Origin: Cordia subcordata
Taxonomy: Eukaryota > Streptophyta > Magnoliopsida > Boraginales > Cordiaceae
Direction of reading: 5' to 3'
Length of the DNA: 64,000 bases
NCBI GenBank assembly: GCA_028554755.1
Contig: JAPTOF010000028.1
Span: forward strand, 1,656,501-1,720,500
Below are positions 35,342-46,873 of the stretch, in pieces. A model generated the notes under the pieces. That model was not told where the DNA came from and made no database searches. It saw only the letters and a list, made by a program, of their open reading frames with translations. Both the position numbers and the translations under genes were made by a program. Position 1 is the first letter of the stretch. The number at the start of each line of letters is the position of its first letter.

Positions 35342-36296
35342 ATGTCAGCTCATTGGGATACCAATAGCAACAAATTATTTCTTGAGCTTTGTGTTGAAGA
35401 AATTAGAAAAGTAAAAAGTCGCCCAAATCTTTGAATATCGCTGTGTGGGACAATATTAGGAAGAAGTTTCATGAGATAACTGAGAAAAGAATATTCACAA
35501 AAGCAATTTAGAAATCACTGGGATGCACTTAAAATGATTGGAGGCTTTACCAAACATTGAAAAGAATGCATCTAGAGTTGGTTGGAAAGAAGAAAGCGAT
35601 ACAATTTCTGCATTTGAACATTGGTGGAGTGACAAAATATTGGTACAACTCCTCAAAAATTTTATTATGATTTGCCTATAATGTTTATTAATTTCAAAAA
35701 TTTTAATATAATTGTCTATTATTGCAAAAAGATAAAAAGATATGGCAAATTCAAGCACAAGGGATGAGCATTATGATTTGATGGAGGAGTTGTTTGGTGG
35801 CACTACTGCCACAGGAAATCATGGTTATACACCCAACTCAAGCTTACCTCATCCAAGCATGGTCTCTAATCAAATAGCAAAATCACAAATTAGTGACTCA
35901 TATGTAGAAGAAAATTTTGTTTCTGAAGACCAAACATTACCTACAAATGAGCAGGCAACAAGTAGTAGGAGTGGTAATGTGACTAAAGGAGTCAAAAAGA
36001 AGAAGCAAGAAAAAGGTAGTGCTTCGTCTTCAATGAATAGAAACTTTGACTAGTTGATATCTGTGTTTGAGAGCACCTTGGCATCATCTTGCATGAAACA
36101 ACATAAGAATGACATTGGAGCTGCAATATTGGTCTTGAAAAATCTTCCAGGTGTTGCACGAGGATCACAAATGCAAATGTTTGGAGCACGTAAGATGGTT
36201 GATGCACCATGGAGAGAGGTTTTCATGGCTTTGAAATATGAAGATCTTCAATTATCATTTCTAAAGTCTGAATGGGAGCGAAATGTTTCCCCTTAG
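35342..36296 (+). pseudogene. Myb/SANT-like ORF1 of the Harbinger element
   Basis: It begins ATG at 35342 (MSAHWDTNSNKLFLELCVEE). After a one-base frame slip near 35430 it continues NIAVWDNIRKKFHEITEK, then with another slip NDWRLYQTLKR and HWWSDKI, a Myb/SANT-like domain with its spaced Trp residues. An intron probably follows (GTACAA at 35641 to AAAAAG at 35731). The C-terminal part (35742-36053, then a TAG at 36051-36053, then to 36296) includes MEELFGGTTATG, KNLPGVARGS and WREVFMALKYEDLQL. In related elements ORF1 binds DNA and helps bring transposase to the ends. Confidence 0.78.
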
Positions 36297-36530
36297 CTTT
36301 GTGCTACATTACTTTAGCGTTTTTACTTGATGCTTTAAACATATTATCTTTTGGTAGTTTAATAAGTTATGTGAACTACTGTAGTGGTTTTACTTATAAT
36401 GTTTGGAACAATTTGTTTTCCTTTTACTTGTGATTTAATAAGCTACTTTGGAAAACTATTATCTCGTATTACTGAATTTGTAATTTAAAAATTTTTGGTA
36501 AATCAAATTTATGATACATGTGTGGTTTAA

Positions 36531-37917
36531 ATGTTTACAGGTTCAATGCCAGAAAATAGTTTTATGATTAATGATTTTACCTCTGGTGTTGAAATGTATG
36601 GTGATGATGATTATGATGAGGGTGTGGAAAATGATAGAAGAAGATTGTTATTAGTAGGAGCCACCTTTTATCTTCATCAAGTGAGTGCTACTGATGGACG
36701 TGTTGGAAAGGTTCGTTGTTGGACTTCTATTTTAAGAGGCTGGCCATGAATTTAGGAACTCTTAAATGATACATCAAAAACTGATAGGTGTTATCAAAAT
36801 CTTCGAATGAATAGGACTAATTTTTTGAATTTATGTGCACTATTGAAAAATGAATATGGAGTATCATGTAGTAAAAATGTAAGAATTGAGGAGAAACTTT
36901 CTATATTCTTATAAATTGTTGGGCAAAGTGAAAGCAGTAGAGTAGCTCAAGAAAGGTTCCACTGATCTGGAGAAACTATTCATAATCATTTTCATGAGAT
37001 TTTGGATGCTTTGGTAAACATGTCGATTCATAATATCAAACAAGAAGATGTGGAAGGGATTCATCCATATATATATATATATATATATAACAATTCAAAT
37101 TATCATCCACATTTTCAAGTTAGTTTTACTTTATTGTTAAGATTATATTTATAATATTTTTCTTTGTTTAATTCTTTTTTTTTTTTGGTAGCATTGCGTA
37201 GGTGCAATAGATGGAACACGTGTTGAAGTTGTTTTATCACCTGACATGAGATATCCATTTTATGGAAGAAAAGGCTACCTAACTCAAAATGTCATGGCAG
37301 CTTACAATTTTGACATGTGTTTCACATATTACGTGGTAAGTTGGGAGGGTTCGACGCATGATAGGGTTTGACGCATGATACTTGTAAATTTCTCCATACA
37401 ATGAAACAAAAAAAATTCAAGATGTCCGTTGGAGCTTAGGTTTTTTTTTAATTATTATAAAAAAAGTAGTTTTTTCTTTATTATAAAAAAGGAAATCTTT
37501 TATTTTCTTAATTTTATTCTTTTCTAAGTTTTTTAATTATCACATAGATCAATTTTATTTTGTGGATTCTGGATATCAAAATATGAAAGGATTCCTTGCT
37601 CCATATAGAAATGAGATGTATCATTTGCAAGACTACAAAAATCACAAAGTCCAAATGAGTTATTCAATTATTGTCATTCTTCGTTGAGAAGTGTAATAGA
37701 GAGAACATTTGGAGTATGGAAGAATAGATTTCAGATCATGAAAAGAATGCGTTGTGGGTATAATTGGGATACACAAGTGAAATTGGTCTTGGCAACAATG
37801 GCCCTTCACAATTATATTCACCGTCAAAATTTAGATGATATATTTTTTGAGGAAGCTGTTGTCGAGAGGGATAATGATATTGGCACTAAAGCATTGGAAG
37901 TACTAGTACAAATTTGA
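36531..37917 (+). pseudogene. PIF/Harbinger DDE transposase (ORF2)
   Basis: The N-terminal part (36540-37060) includes RCYQNLRMNRTNFLNLCALL and ETIHNHFHEILDAL. A probable intron with an (AT)n run (37068-37090) and a poly-T/AG end precedes the catalytic part. There GAIDGTRVEVV gives the first Asp (near 37208), and YGRKGYLTQNVMAAYNFDM follows. WEGSTHD (37338-37357) gives the second Asp. NFVDSGYQNMKGFLAPYRNE follows (37550-37612), then VIERTFGVWKNRF with the Glu (37690-37730). The reading frame is broken by a 17-bp tandem duplication at 37347-37380 and other changes. It would cut and join element ends. Confidence 0.85.
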
Positions 37918-38825
37918 GGCAAGGGGAGATGGATCGTGTTCGGAATACAATGTGTAGTGATATTTGGCAGAGAAAAGAATTTATATTGTAAAATTTTATA
38001 TTAAAACAATGTTTTTGTTATGCACAATGACAAACAAGATTAGTGTGTTGATCTTTGAATTTTTATTTTATTAATATTTTGTATATTTTATTTTTATAAT
38101 TTATTTATCATTAAATAATTAATTTTTTTGTATATTTTATTTTCAACAATTTATTTAAATAATTAATTTTTTCATTTTAATCATAAAATTAATAATATAC
38201 AATGAGTTATGACTTAAAGAATTGAGGGTATTATGACAAAACAAAATTAGTTTGTTGATCTTTGAATTTTTATCTTATTTATATTTCTTCCATATTTTAT
38301 TTTTTACAATTTATTTATCACTAAACAATTTCTTTTTTCATTTTAATGGTAAACTTTTAACATCTAGCAGTTTTTTTATTTTAATTTTTTTATTTTACAA
38401 TTTCTTAATTTTAACATGTAACTAAAATACGAATATCTTAAATGAGATGCAAAAGTTTTGACTAATACAAGTATTTTAGATGACTTGCAACTTTCCCAAA
38501 AGAAAAAAAAAAAAAAAGAGTTGCAAAAAGTTTTGAACAATTTGAATATATAAGCTACTAAAGTTTTAACACCTAACAATAATATACCATAAGTTTTGAC
38601 CCAAAGGGCATTATTGTCAAATATGTTTATTTAAGGATTTAAGATTAGTGTCATACCAAACAATGTCATTAATAAGATGCTTATTTCTTATAAGATATCT
38701 TTTAAAATCTTATCATATAAGATCTTATAAGATTTAAGATTTAAGATAAGCATATAAAAAAGACAGCAGAAGTTCATGCACTCTTTGAGATGGTTTAGTA
38801 GACCATTTTGTACATAATAATAGCA

Positions 38826-38863
38826 CTATAGGTTTTTTGTATCTAAGAACGTATGTTGATGGG
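38826..38863 (-). other. Detached original 3' end of the MFS coding sequence
   Basis: If the copia element and one ATGGG copy are removed, the minus-strand reading frame runs on from exon 3 into this segment for about ten more codons. It stops at TAG (38826-38828). Confidence 0.65.
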
Positions 38864-39008
38864 TGTTGATGTAGTAATAGTATTTATCCCACATCGAGAA
38901 AATAGTTTATTGTCCAACTATAGTAGACCCTATATAAAGGGTATTACACATTATTTTAATAGATGAGAATATATTATTAACCTTTAAATGTCTCTCTCTT
39001 TTTCAACA
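38864..39008 (+). repeat. 5' LTR of the short-LTR copia element
   Basis: It starts TGTTGATG and ends TTTTTCAACA (145 bp). A putative TATA segment 'ctatataaaggg' lies at 38930. It is followed by 'TGATATCTAAAGCC', a mutated tRNA-iMet-type primer-binding site. The 3' copy is 27 bp shorter. Confidence 0.88.
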
Positions 39009-39056
39009 TGATATCTAAAGCCAGGGAGAGACATTTATCTTAGGATTCACTAAATT

Positions 39057-39138
39057 ATTATATATATATATATATGTATGTATGTATGTATACACCACAC
39101 AATATACATATATATATATATATAATATAAATATATAT
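39057..39138. repeat. (TA)n/(TGTA)n microsatellite
   Basis: Runs of TA and TATG interrupted by 'caccacacaatatac' lie in the leader between the LTR and gag. Confidence 0.85.
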
Positions 39139-39467
39139 TATGAACCCTAACCACCACCAAACACTCACAAAGAGACCATCACCGCTTCTGTTAACTAGAA
39201 ACCAAGACTACCAAAATACTTGTCGCACCTCGGCGACCTACATAGCACCGACACCGTCACTAGAATCCTATCGGAGCTTCGTCGGAGTTTTGATCCAAGC
39301 CCACCATTGTGCTCGCCTCACTCTTCTCTCTCCACCACGCTAAGTTCACTTTCAGATTATGAGTTTTTTCATGTTTTATAGTTTTAATTTATTGTTTTCT
39401 CTATTTTTTTATTTGATTTTTTTTTATTTGCCTTGGTAACAAACCTGCACACTTAGGCTTCATTTGA

Positions 39468-39558
39468 AAAAGAAAAGGACAGAAAAAAAAAGAGGAAAAA
39501 AAGAAAAAAAAGGAAAAAAAAAGAAGAAAAGAAAAAAAGGGGGAAAAAAAGGAAATGA
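39468..39558 (+). repeat. Purine-only tract upstream of copia gag
   Basis: About 85 bases are nearly all A and G ('gaaaaagaaaagg...'). They lie 100 bases before the gag ATG. Confidence 0.8.
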
Positions 39559-39661
39559 CACACCAATTATATGTGATTGGTCCATGTATTGAGTCTTTCT
39601 TTTCTTTTGTGATCACGTTGTCTCCTTACCCCTTTGTCCTTTAAGCTTAGCTTGTTGAAAT

Positions 39662-40545
39662 ATGGCCTCCTCTAATGATAATCTTCCCATAGATAGTGGT
39701 ATCAAGATCGTTGTTGCTCAAGACAAGACAGTTCCTAAGGATGATCTTTCAAAATTTTCTAAAAAGCTTTCTGACATGACTATTGCTATTCCCAACTTCA
39801 CTGGCACTTCTGTGCTTACTACGACCAAAATCAAGGGTCGTAACTTTACTCAATGGTCTTTTGCCTTGCAATTGTGGTTTCGAGGACAAGGATTAGTTCA
39901 TTATTTGACAGAAGATGCTCCCAAATTAACAGAGGAGAAGTCTCAGCTATGGGACTAGGTTGATGCTCAACTTCTCAATTTATTACTTCAATCGATTGAA
40001 CCGGAGTTGCATGTTGTATTTCACTAGTGTTATACTTGCAAAGAACTTTGGACTTTGGCTCAAGAAATGTATACCAGCAATATCAGTCGGATCTTTTATG
40101 TCATTAATGATCTTCTGCGTATACAGCTAGATGAAAGGGTCTTTCCATTTATTTTGGGCACTTCCAGAGTGCAATGTCTAAATATAATGAAAATTTTTGT
40201 AGTTGTTGTAATATTTCTTGGAAACAAAGAGAGCAGCTCTTTGTATTTCTCATGCTTCGAGGTCTTCCCTCTTCATATGACTCTGTTCGATCACAGCTGT
40301 CAGCTCCAGCTTTACCCCTAATGCCTGACGTGTATAATTAGTTGAGCCGTACATGTATTGGGAGTATATCCAAGGGTCCTGATCATGCCTCTACATTCCT
40401 TACTCAGCCAGTTACACGTAGTGATAATGCTTCCCAAGAGGGTCGTGGAAAAGGACGTGGTTACAATAGAAGAGGTGAAAGAGGTGGTCGAGGCGGTCAA
40501 ACCTCTCAACCTCAATGTAATCATTGTTAGAAACTGGGTCATACT
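39662..40545 (+). pseudogene. gag of the short-LTR copia element
   Basis: The ATG at 39662 starts MASSNDNLPIDSG, with LWFRGQGLVHYLTEDAP further on. A TAG at 39956-39958 stands where Trp is expected. Frameshifted continuation includes LLLQSIEPEL and LWTLAQEMYTSNISRIF. A Gly/Arg-rich segment (GRGKGRGYNRRGERGGRGG, 40441-40498) precedes a CCHC knuckle (CNHC, stop, KLGH...C) at 40514-40555. It would form the particle and bind RNA. At least three frame breaks are present. Confidence 0.8.
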
Positions 40546-40779
40546 TGTGATACTTGTTGCGATTTACACGGCCAACCATCTAGAGTTGCTCATGTTGTTC
40601 AAGGTGATTTCTTTGGCACTTCATCAGTCGAGACCACACCATTTCAGACTGCTTAAAGTACTCCACCTACTTTCACTTTGTCTGAATCTCAATACATGCA
40701 CTACCTCCAACTTTAAGCATCTTAACAAGCTACCCAGTCTTCCAACTCTCCTGCTGCATATGCCACTACCTCTACTACC

Positions 40780-41540
40780 TATTTATCTTAGTCATCTTCC
40801 TGCTCCAGTAAATGGATCCTGGACTCTGGAGCTTCTAATCATATGAGGGCTAATCTTTCCTTATTGACCAATTTTCGCTCATCTAATTCCTATTCCCCTA
40901 TGACCCTTACTGATGGTTCCTCCGCTATTGTCTTTGGGGTTGGGACTGCCCATCTTACACCATCCTTAACCCTTTCTTCTGTTCTCTATCTCCATAAATT
41001 TCCTTGTAATTTATTATCTGTCAGCAAATTAACTAAATTGTTTAATTGTTCTATTACCTTTACCTCTGATGGTGTGATTGTTCAGGATTGGAAAACTGGT
41101 GAGCAGATTGGCACATGGCTTGAGTCCAATGGTCTTTATTACTTTGATATCCATCCCAAAGTCGCTTGTGCTATAGTCCCGTCTCCGAGCATGGTCCACA
41201 GTCGTCTTGGTCATCCATCTCTATCGAGTCTAAAGAAAATGGTCCCTTCTTTAAATAGTGTTAATGAAGTTTTATGTGAGTCATGTCAACTAGGCAAATA
41301 TTCTCGTAGTTCCTTTACAAATCATGGTAATAAGCAGACAATTGCCCCATTTCAGTTAGTTCATTCAGATATTTGGAGACCTAGCTGTCATGTTTCTAAA
41401 TTTGTATATAAGTATTTTGTTACTTTTATTGACAATTTTTCACACATGACTTGGTTATATTTGTTAAAAGATCGTTTTGAAGTCTTTTCTATGTTTCAAA
41501 TTTTTCGAAACTCAGTTTGGGGCTACAATTTGTATTAGTT
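40780..41540 (+). pseudogene. Protease and N-terminal integrase of the short-LTR copia element
   Basis: WILDSGASNHM (near 40810) is an intact aspartic protease motif. Then come LPCNLLSVSKL-type phrases, the pre-integrase zinc motif (HSRLGHPSLSSLKKM ... CESCQLGK, 41200-41300) and the first catalytic Asp in LVHSDIW (near 41360), followed by FVTFIDNFSHMTWLYLL. The frame breaks near 41500. Confidence 0.85.
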
Positions 41541-42371
41541 GTAGCTTACACAGTGACAATGCCAAGGAATATTTTTCATCTTCTTTTTCTTCTTTCCTAA
41601 TGTCTAAGGAGATCATCCATCAATCCTCTTGTGCTTACACTCCTAAACAAAATGGAGTTGCTGAGCACAAAAATAGGCATCTTATTGAGACAACTTGCAC
41701 GCTTCTTTTACATATGAATGTTCCACTTCGTTTCTGGGATGATGCTGTCCTTACTGCTTGTTATCTTATTAATCGAATGCCATTGTCTGTACTCCATGAT
41801 AGGCTTCCTTTTTTAGTATTTTGTCTCCATGAACCTATTTATCATCTTCTTCCTAAAGTGTTTGGGTGCATCTGTTTTGTCATAATTTCTCACCTGGGTT
41901 AGAGTTCTTGCTCTATTAAGTGCATCTTCCTAAGATATGGTTGTACTCAGAAGGGCTACTGGTGTTACTCTCTTGAGTTAGATAAATTGTTCTTCAATGC
42001 AGATGTCACCTTCTTTGAGTCTCTGTCCTACTTTAGTCTGTCTTCTGAAGCATCTACTACTGATTCCTCTTCCTCCCCTGACTTGTCTCGATTGTATCAA
42101 TCAAATTTCAAACATATCAACAACGACATTGCCACTAGCCATCGACTGAAGCTCTTGTGCCGTCTCTCTGGCCTCTTTCAGATCTTGAACCAGTCTCTCA
42201 GCCCTCTGACTTAGATATGCCCATTGCTCTCAGGAAAGGTCCTCGTTCTTGTACTACTAAACATCCCATTGCTCATTTCCTGTCTTATCATGCCTTATCC
42301 CCATCATATCTGTCCTTTGTTGCTTCCCTTTCTTTTGTCACAGTCCCTTCTCACGTCTCAGAAGTGCTTGC
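41541..42371 (+). pseudogene. Integrase core and C-terminus of the short-LTR copia element
   Basis: LHSDNAKEY supplies the second Asp (near 41555) and QNGVAEHKNRHL the Glu (near 41650), so all three DDE residues are present. RFWDDAVLTACYLINRMP and VFGCICFV follow, then a stop at 41902 and a Ser/Thr-rich linker (42000-42360) with frame changes. Confidence 0.82.
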
Positions 42372-43021
42372 ATGTCCGGGTGGCATGAGGCTGTAAGGGA
42401 AGAAATGTATGCTCTAAAGTCCAGTGATACATGGGATTTGGTTGATCTCTCGGTTGGTAAATCTATAGTTGGTTGTCGTTGGATTTATACGGTAAAATGC
42501 TCTCCAAATGGTACGGTCAACTATCTAAAACCCTGCTTGGTTGCGAAAGGGTATACCCAGGTTTATGGCATTGATTACGATGATACTTTCTCTCCTGTTG
42601 CTAAAATGTCCTCTGTTCGCATTTTTCTTGCTCTTACAACTATGTTTCGATGGCCTCTTCATCAACTTGATATCAAGAATGCATTTCTCAATGGGACCTT
42701 GAAGAAGAAGTGTATATGGAGCAACCACCAAGGTTTGTTGCTCAGGGGGAGTCTCATAAGGTGTGTCGTTTGACGAAGTCTTTGTATGGGTTGAAGCAGT
42801 CACCCCGAGCATCATTCGGCGCTTTAGTGAAGCTGTACTTGAATTTAGGTTGACAAGATGTGGAGTTGATCATTCAGTGTTTTATAGACACTCGTCTTTT
42901 GGTGAACGACTATTGTTGATTGTGTATGTTGATGACATTATCATTACTAGAGACGGTGTGACAGGTATAATAGATTTAAGGGTATTTCTCCATCGACAGT
43001 TCTAGACTAAAGATTTTGGGG
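42372..43021 (+). pseudogene. Reverse transcriptase of the short-LTR copia element
   Basis: WHEAVREEMYALKSSDTWDLV, CRWIYTVKCSPNG, VAKGYTQVYGIDYDDTFSPVA and [11 protein letters not shown] are in one frame. After a slip near 42705 comes [11 protein letters not shown], and then the active site YVDDIIIT (near 42925). A TAG at 43003-43005 follows. Confidence 0.88.
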
Positions 43022-43886
43022 AGTTGCACTATTTTCTAGCTATTGAGGTTGCACGTTCTGAAAAGGGGATCTTTATTTCCCAGCATAAATATGTTCTCGA
43101 TATGCTTGATGAGGCTGGAATGCTCAGCTCAAAACTGTGCGACTCACCGATGGATCGAAATGTGAAATTGGTACTTGATGAAGGGGGGCTCATACAAGAT
43201 CCAGGGAGATAGAGGAGATTAGTTGGCAAACTAAACTATCTTACAGTGACTCGTCGAGACATTTTATTTGCCGTGAGTGTTGTTAATCTGTTGCTTAACT
43301 CACCACGACAAAGCCACCGAGATGCAATCATCCGTATCCTTCGTTATCTCAAAGGTGCAGCAGGAAAAGGAATTTTGTACAAAAATTAGGGTCACATTGA
43401 TATTGTAGGGTATTCTGATGCTGATTGGGCAGGTTGTCCCATTAATAGACGGTCCACTTCTGGATATTGTATTTCCATTCGAGGCAACCTTATATCATGG
43501 AAAAGTAAGAAGCAAGCAATGCTCACTCTAGTACTGAATCTGAATACCAAGCTATGGGCCTAACCACATGTGAATTGATATGGGTAAAGCATTTGCTTGA
43601 GAAGATTAGGATGGATTGTTCTCAACCCATGAAATTCGTATGTGATAAGCAAGCGGTGATGCATATTGCTTCAAACCCTGTGTTTCATGAGCGTAATAGG
43701 CACATCGAGATTGATTGTCACTTTGTGAGAAATAAGGTACTAGTCAAAGAGATTGTAACTTCACACATTAGTTCGAATGGTCAGTTGGCTAACATTGTTA
43801 CTAAGTCTTTGAGAGGTCCTAGGGTTAAGCATATTTGTAACAAACTGGGCACCTATGATATCTATATACTCCAGCTTGAGGAGGAG
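43022..43886 (+). pseudogene. RNase H region of the short-LTR copia element
   Basis: KLNYLTVTRRDILFAV, VGYSDADWAGCP, STSGYCISIRGNLISWKSKKQ, LTTCELIWVKHLL and ERNRHIEIDCHFVRN are recognisable in order. Stops at 43210 and 43388, and a frame change near 43525, break it. The ORF tail runs into the 3' LTR. Confidence 0.85.
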
Positions 43887-44004
43887 TGTTTTAGTAATAA
43901 TAGTATTTATCCCACCTCGTCCAACTGTAATAGACCCAATATAAAGGGTATTTAATACATGAGAATATATTATTAGCCTTTAAATGTCCCTCTCTTTTTC
44001 AACA
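43887..44004 (+). repeat. 3' LTR of the short-LTR copia element
   Basis: It starts TGTTTTAG and ends TTTTTCAACA (118 bp). It shares GTATTTATCCCACCTCG and TATAAAGGGTATT with the 5' LTR but has an internal deletion. Its last bases supply the stop codon of the MFS gene on the minus strand. Confidence 0.88.
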
Positions 44005-44498
44005 ATGGGGAAGAAGTCTTTTCTCATCTTGCTTATCAACAAGGCATTCCTCTCCTTCATAATTTACATCAATCACACTTCTTTCATTTCCTTGCTCATC
44101 TGATTTTGGAACATAGAGATGAGTGTGTTCTTCTCCTGAAGGAGAATTCTCAGTTTCTATCTGTTGCAATTCAAACTCTATCAAAACATCCATCCTTGCA
44201 AGCTCTCTATCTCTTGGATACGTACAATAGAGAAAGGAAGAGATGAAGCAGCAGATGGCCATTGGAGGGCCTATAGCTGTATAAAGTGCTTTTGCAAGAG
44301 CTGCAGCATTCTCTCTATCAGTTTCGATTTCTACTGAGCCTGTTGATCCCTTTGGAATTGGCTTGTAGCCATAAACATGCTGAGACAGGATCCCAACAAC
44401 AGGTGGAGCAAATGATGATAGTATGCACTCAAAGGACCGGTCCAGAGCATAGATACTTGTCCTAAGCCCTTTCAGGAACTATTTCTGCAAATATAGGG
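43999..44498 (-). other. MFS gene exon 3 with LTR-supplied stop
   Basis: The acceptor CTACAG is followed by CCCTATATTTGCAG, which joins exon 2 in the right phase to give ATNNPIFAEI. An extra T at 44464 or 44465 makes TAG at 44462-44464. Downstream codons are open in the +1 frame through SSFLYCTYPRDREL and DEKRLLPH. The last sense codon (Cys) and the TGA (43999-44001) come from the copia LTR. Confidence 0.88.
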
Positions 44499-46873
44499 CT
44501 GTAGACAAATCAGACTCAAAAAATTATGCATATCAGAAAACCTTCTAATTCCAACATTCTGAGACTGAGTTGAAAAACATGGATAGTCATAGACATGATA
44601 TGCCCCACAAATGCCCTCAAAAGGAATCAAATCACGTTCATGTTCGGAGAAATAGTGTTTTTCGAGTTACTCAGCATTTTTCTTTTATTGAATTACTCTA
44701 TAGATTTGTAAATCATGTTCGACTAACAAATACTCATATGACTTGGGAAAAGAAGGAAACAATAAACATTATCAAGTCAGTCCCCTATAATTTTAAAGTC
44801 CTCATATATGTTGTGGATTATTTGAAGAGACATGAATCAGAACACAATACTTCTAATTATCACTAGATATTGAAATTTGAAATTATTTCTGAATGAAATT
44901 GTTCTAAATTTTGGAAATTCCACATATATAAATGACTAAACAAATACAGCTGGGATATGTAAAGCATAAAGGAAATGCTAGGTTGTTCTCATTAAGTTAA
45001 TATTGCATTATCATAGAAATTTGGGGATTAAATGAAGTGCATGTAGCAGTCTTAGCATCATATATTTGCTACGATACTTGAGCCAACTTAAAATTGTGTG
45101 AAAAAAGATCAAGGCATCATTAGAAGGCAAATAAGTAAAATAGAAGCATCAAGAGTAGAAGTGTCAATCAGTAGTGTCTTGTATGGTGATGAATCACACT
45201 ATAAGCTTTTTCCTATTTATTGAGTACCCTCTCCTACTCCTTTAGCTTCATCCATCTTAATGGATAAATCTTCACCTCTCCTCTCTTTTCTATAACATAC
45301 TTAGCAATTTTTGCATCAGCCGTACTGGAAGTTATAGCCAATGAGCACTGTGCTATTCGTAGTACCTCATTCCTTTTCATCATCAAAGGCTCCCTATTAC
45401 CTACAAGTCAAACTCCAGGTACTTAGTCTATTCCAAATATCTTTTATGTTAGTCTATTCCAAATATCTTTTATGTTTCAACGCAAAGACAATTCTCTCTA
45501 TATGATCTTGTATTCCTAAGAAGATATCTGAGTCAAGTAGCCGCCTATATATAATTCTTAAGGTTTTCTGGGTAAAGGGCTCAATAATTGTCTCTTCTAT
45601 TTCACAAACCTTTAGAATTTTTAACCCTCCATAAAACCAAAAGTGCAAATGCCTTTAAGATCAGATTAAAAAAAAAATTATGCCAATATATTCAATATTA
45701 CCCCAGATTTATACTCTCTAAAAGCAAATGGGTAATCTGCGCAAGTGTGCAATTGTTGAGGAGTCAAAATGTTAAATATTGCCCCTCCAACTCTTGGTTA
45801 GTAATTTGGCAAACTAAAGATCAATCAATTCTCACCATTATGCTTTCCCTCTCAACCAAGCGATCTTAAATGTTACCCGAGTTAATTTCGCATCAGGATG
45901 TGACTAAGTATCTCACAGTCACTTTTTTCACACTGTCATCTTCTGTTAAAGCTGTCCTCATTACTAACTTTAGTTCAGAGTTAACCAACAAGTCACCTGA
46001 GGTTTATGGCTGCATCTAGCCCACATAGCTTGTCTGCCCCCCTAGATGACTAAATAAATATTGTTTAACTTCTTCTTTTGATCTCCCTTACTTAAATTCG
46101 TTACTAAGAAAGCCTGTAAGCATAGTTTATCTTGAATATGTAACAAAGGAATTTTGTGTCTCCAAGATGAAAAACCTTATAGCTAAAAATTTTCAGTTTC
46201 TTTCTATTGAGGAAGAGCACTTGCAGAATAATGAATATTAAGAAAAATTGGGAATCAGATTCTGGAAATAGCTCCAGAACACAATTGAATAGCTCTAAGT
46301 TGAGGCAGGACATAGGGTGGCTAAGATTTTGGATGAGAAAGAGAGTGGGTGTGGTTATTGATTTAGAATGACTTCTCTATATTTGCATCAGATGTCCAAT
46401 AAAGCTATTATAAAAGCTTCTCTAGAGAACTGATGCACAAAAAATCATTAATTATGTTGAGCATTTAAAGATTATATGTTTCTATGCATCCTAAAGGAAA
46501 ATATGCAATTGTCATCAAGCTGTTCAGCAATTGTCCTTTCACATCACTATCCTCCAGGGGAAGATAGAAATGTAAGTCTCAAGTAGACCTTCGAGCACCG
46601 CACTAAGTCCTATGGATTCCCTGCTAGTTTGAACACTATCATTCCTGATCTATATAAACATACACCTAGTTGAAAATATCTGCTTGATTCAAGTGATAGG
46701 AGCAACCTGGCTACCTCCTTATCCTCACTCCCCCAGCTCAGCAAAAAGAATATTGAAAAGGGATAAAAACAAGAGGGATACAACCAAATATATAAAATGA
46801 ATAATAAAAATGCCTCAACCTTTTTTGAATTCCATGTCAAACAAAGTTAACAAAGTTGGTTAGCTGAACCTAC
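44499..46873 (-). other. MFS gene intron 2
   Basis: It is 2375 bp with a GT...AG border. It contains a 26-bp perfect tandem duplication at 45425-45476. Several short open frames on both strands match nothing I know. Confidence 0.8.

Larger units (their letters stand above)
32821..38768 (+). mobile_element. PIF/Harbinger DNA transposon with Myb-like and transposase ORFs
   Basis: Two plus-strand ORF regions match the two genes of autonomous plant PIF/Harbinger elements. Both ends carry clustered AAGATCTTAT-type motifs: 32849-32875 and 32922-32933 on the left, 38668-38735 on the right. Inverted similarity also exists at the ends: 'tgtgtttgttatg' at 32823, 'tagtgtttgttta' at 32882, and the complement of 'cataccaaacaatg' at 38652-38665. 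Exact borders are unclear. The transposon may be 32885-38665, nested in an older related MITE that forms the outer flanks. Stops and frameshifts show it is not active now. Confidence 0.75.
38864..44004 (+). mobile_element. Ty1/copia element with very short LTRs and perfect target duplication
   Basis: LTRs at 38864-39008 and 43887-44004 flank gag and pol in copia order. The 5-bp duplication ATGGG is exact on both sides (38859-38863 and 44005-44009). The element inserted in the last codons of the MFS gene on the opposite strand. The polyprotein frame is broken in several places, but the protease, integrase, RT and RNase H motifs are all recognisable. Confidence 0.93.

Noticed and set aside
37068..37090. 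(AT)n run as a regulatory element
   Set aside because: It is a simple microsatellite, probably in the transposase intron.
39401..39616. Phe/Ser-rich minus-strand frame
   Set aside because: It is the shadow of the purine-only tract before copia gag.
44570..44866. 98-residue plus-strand frame in MFS intron 2
   Set aside because: No domain and no splice or start context. The strand is opposite to the gene and the sequence is ordinary intron.
45454..45648. Minus-strand frame in MFS intron 2
   Set aside because: Same strand as the gene, but the flanking exon junctions join correctly without it. I could not match it to any family.
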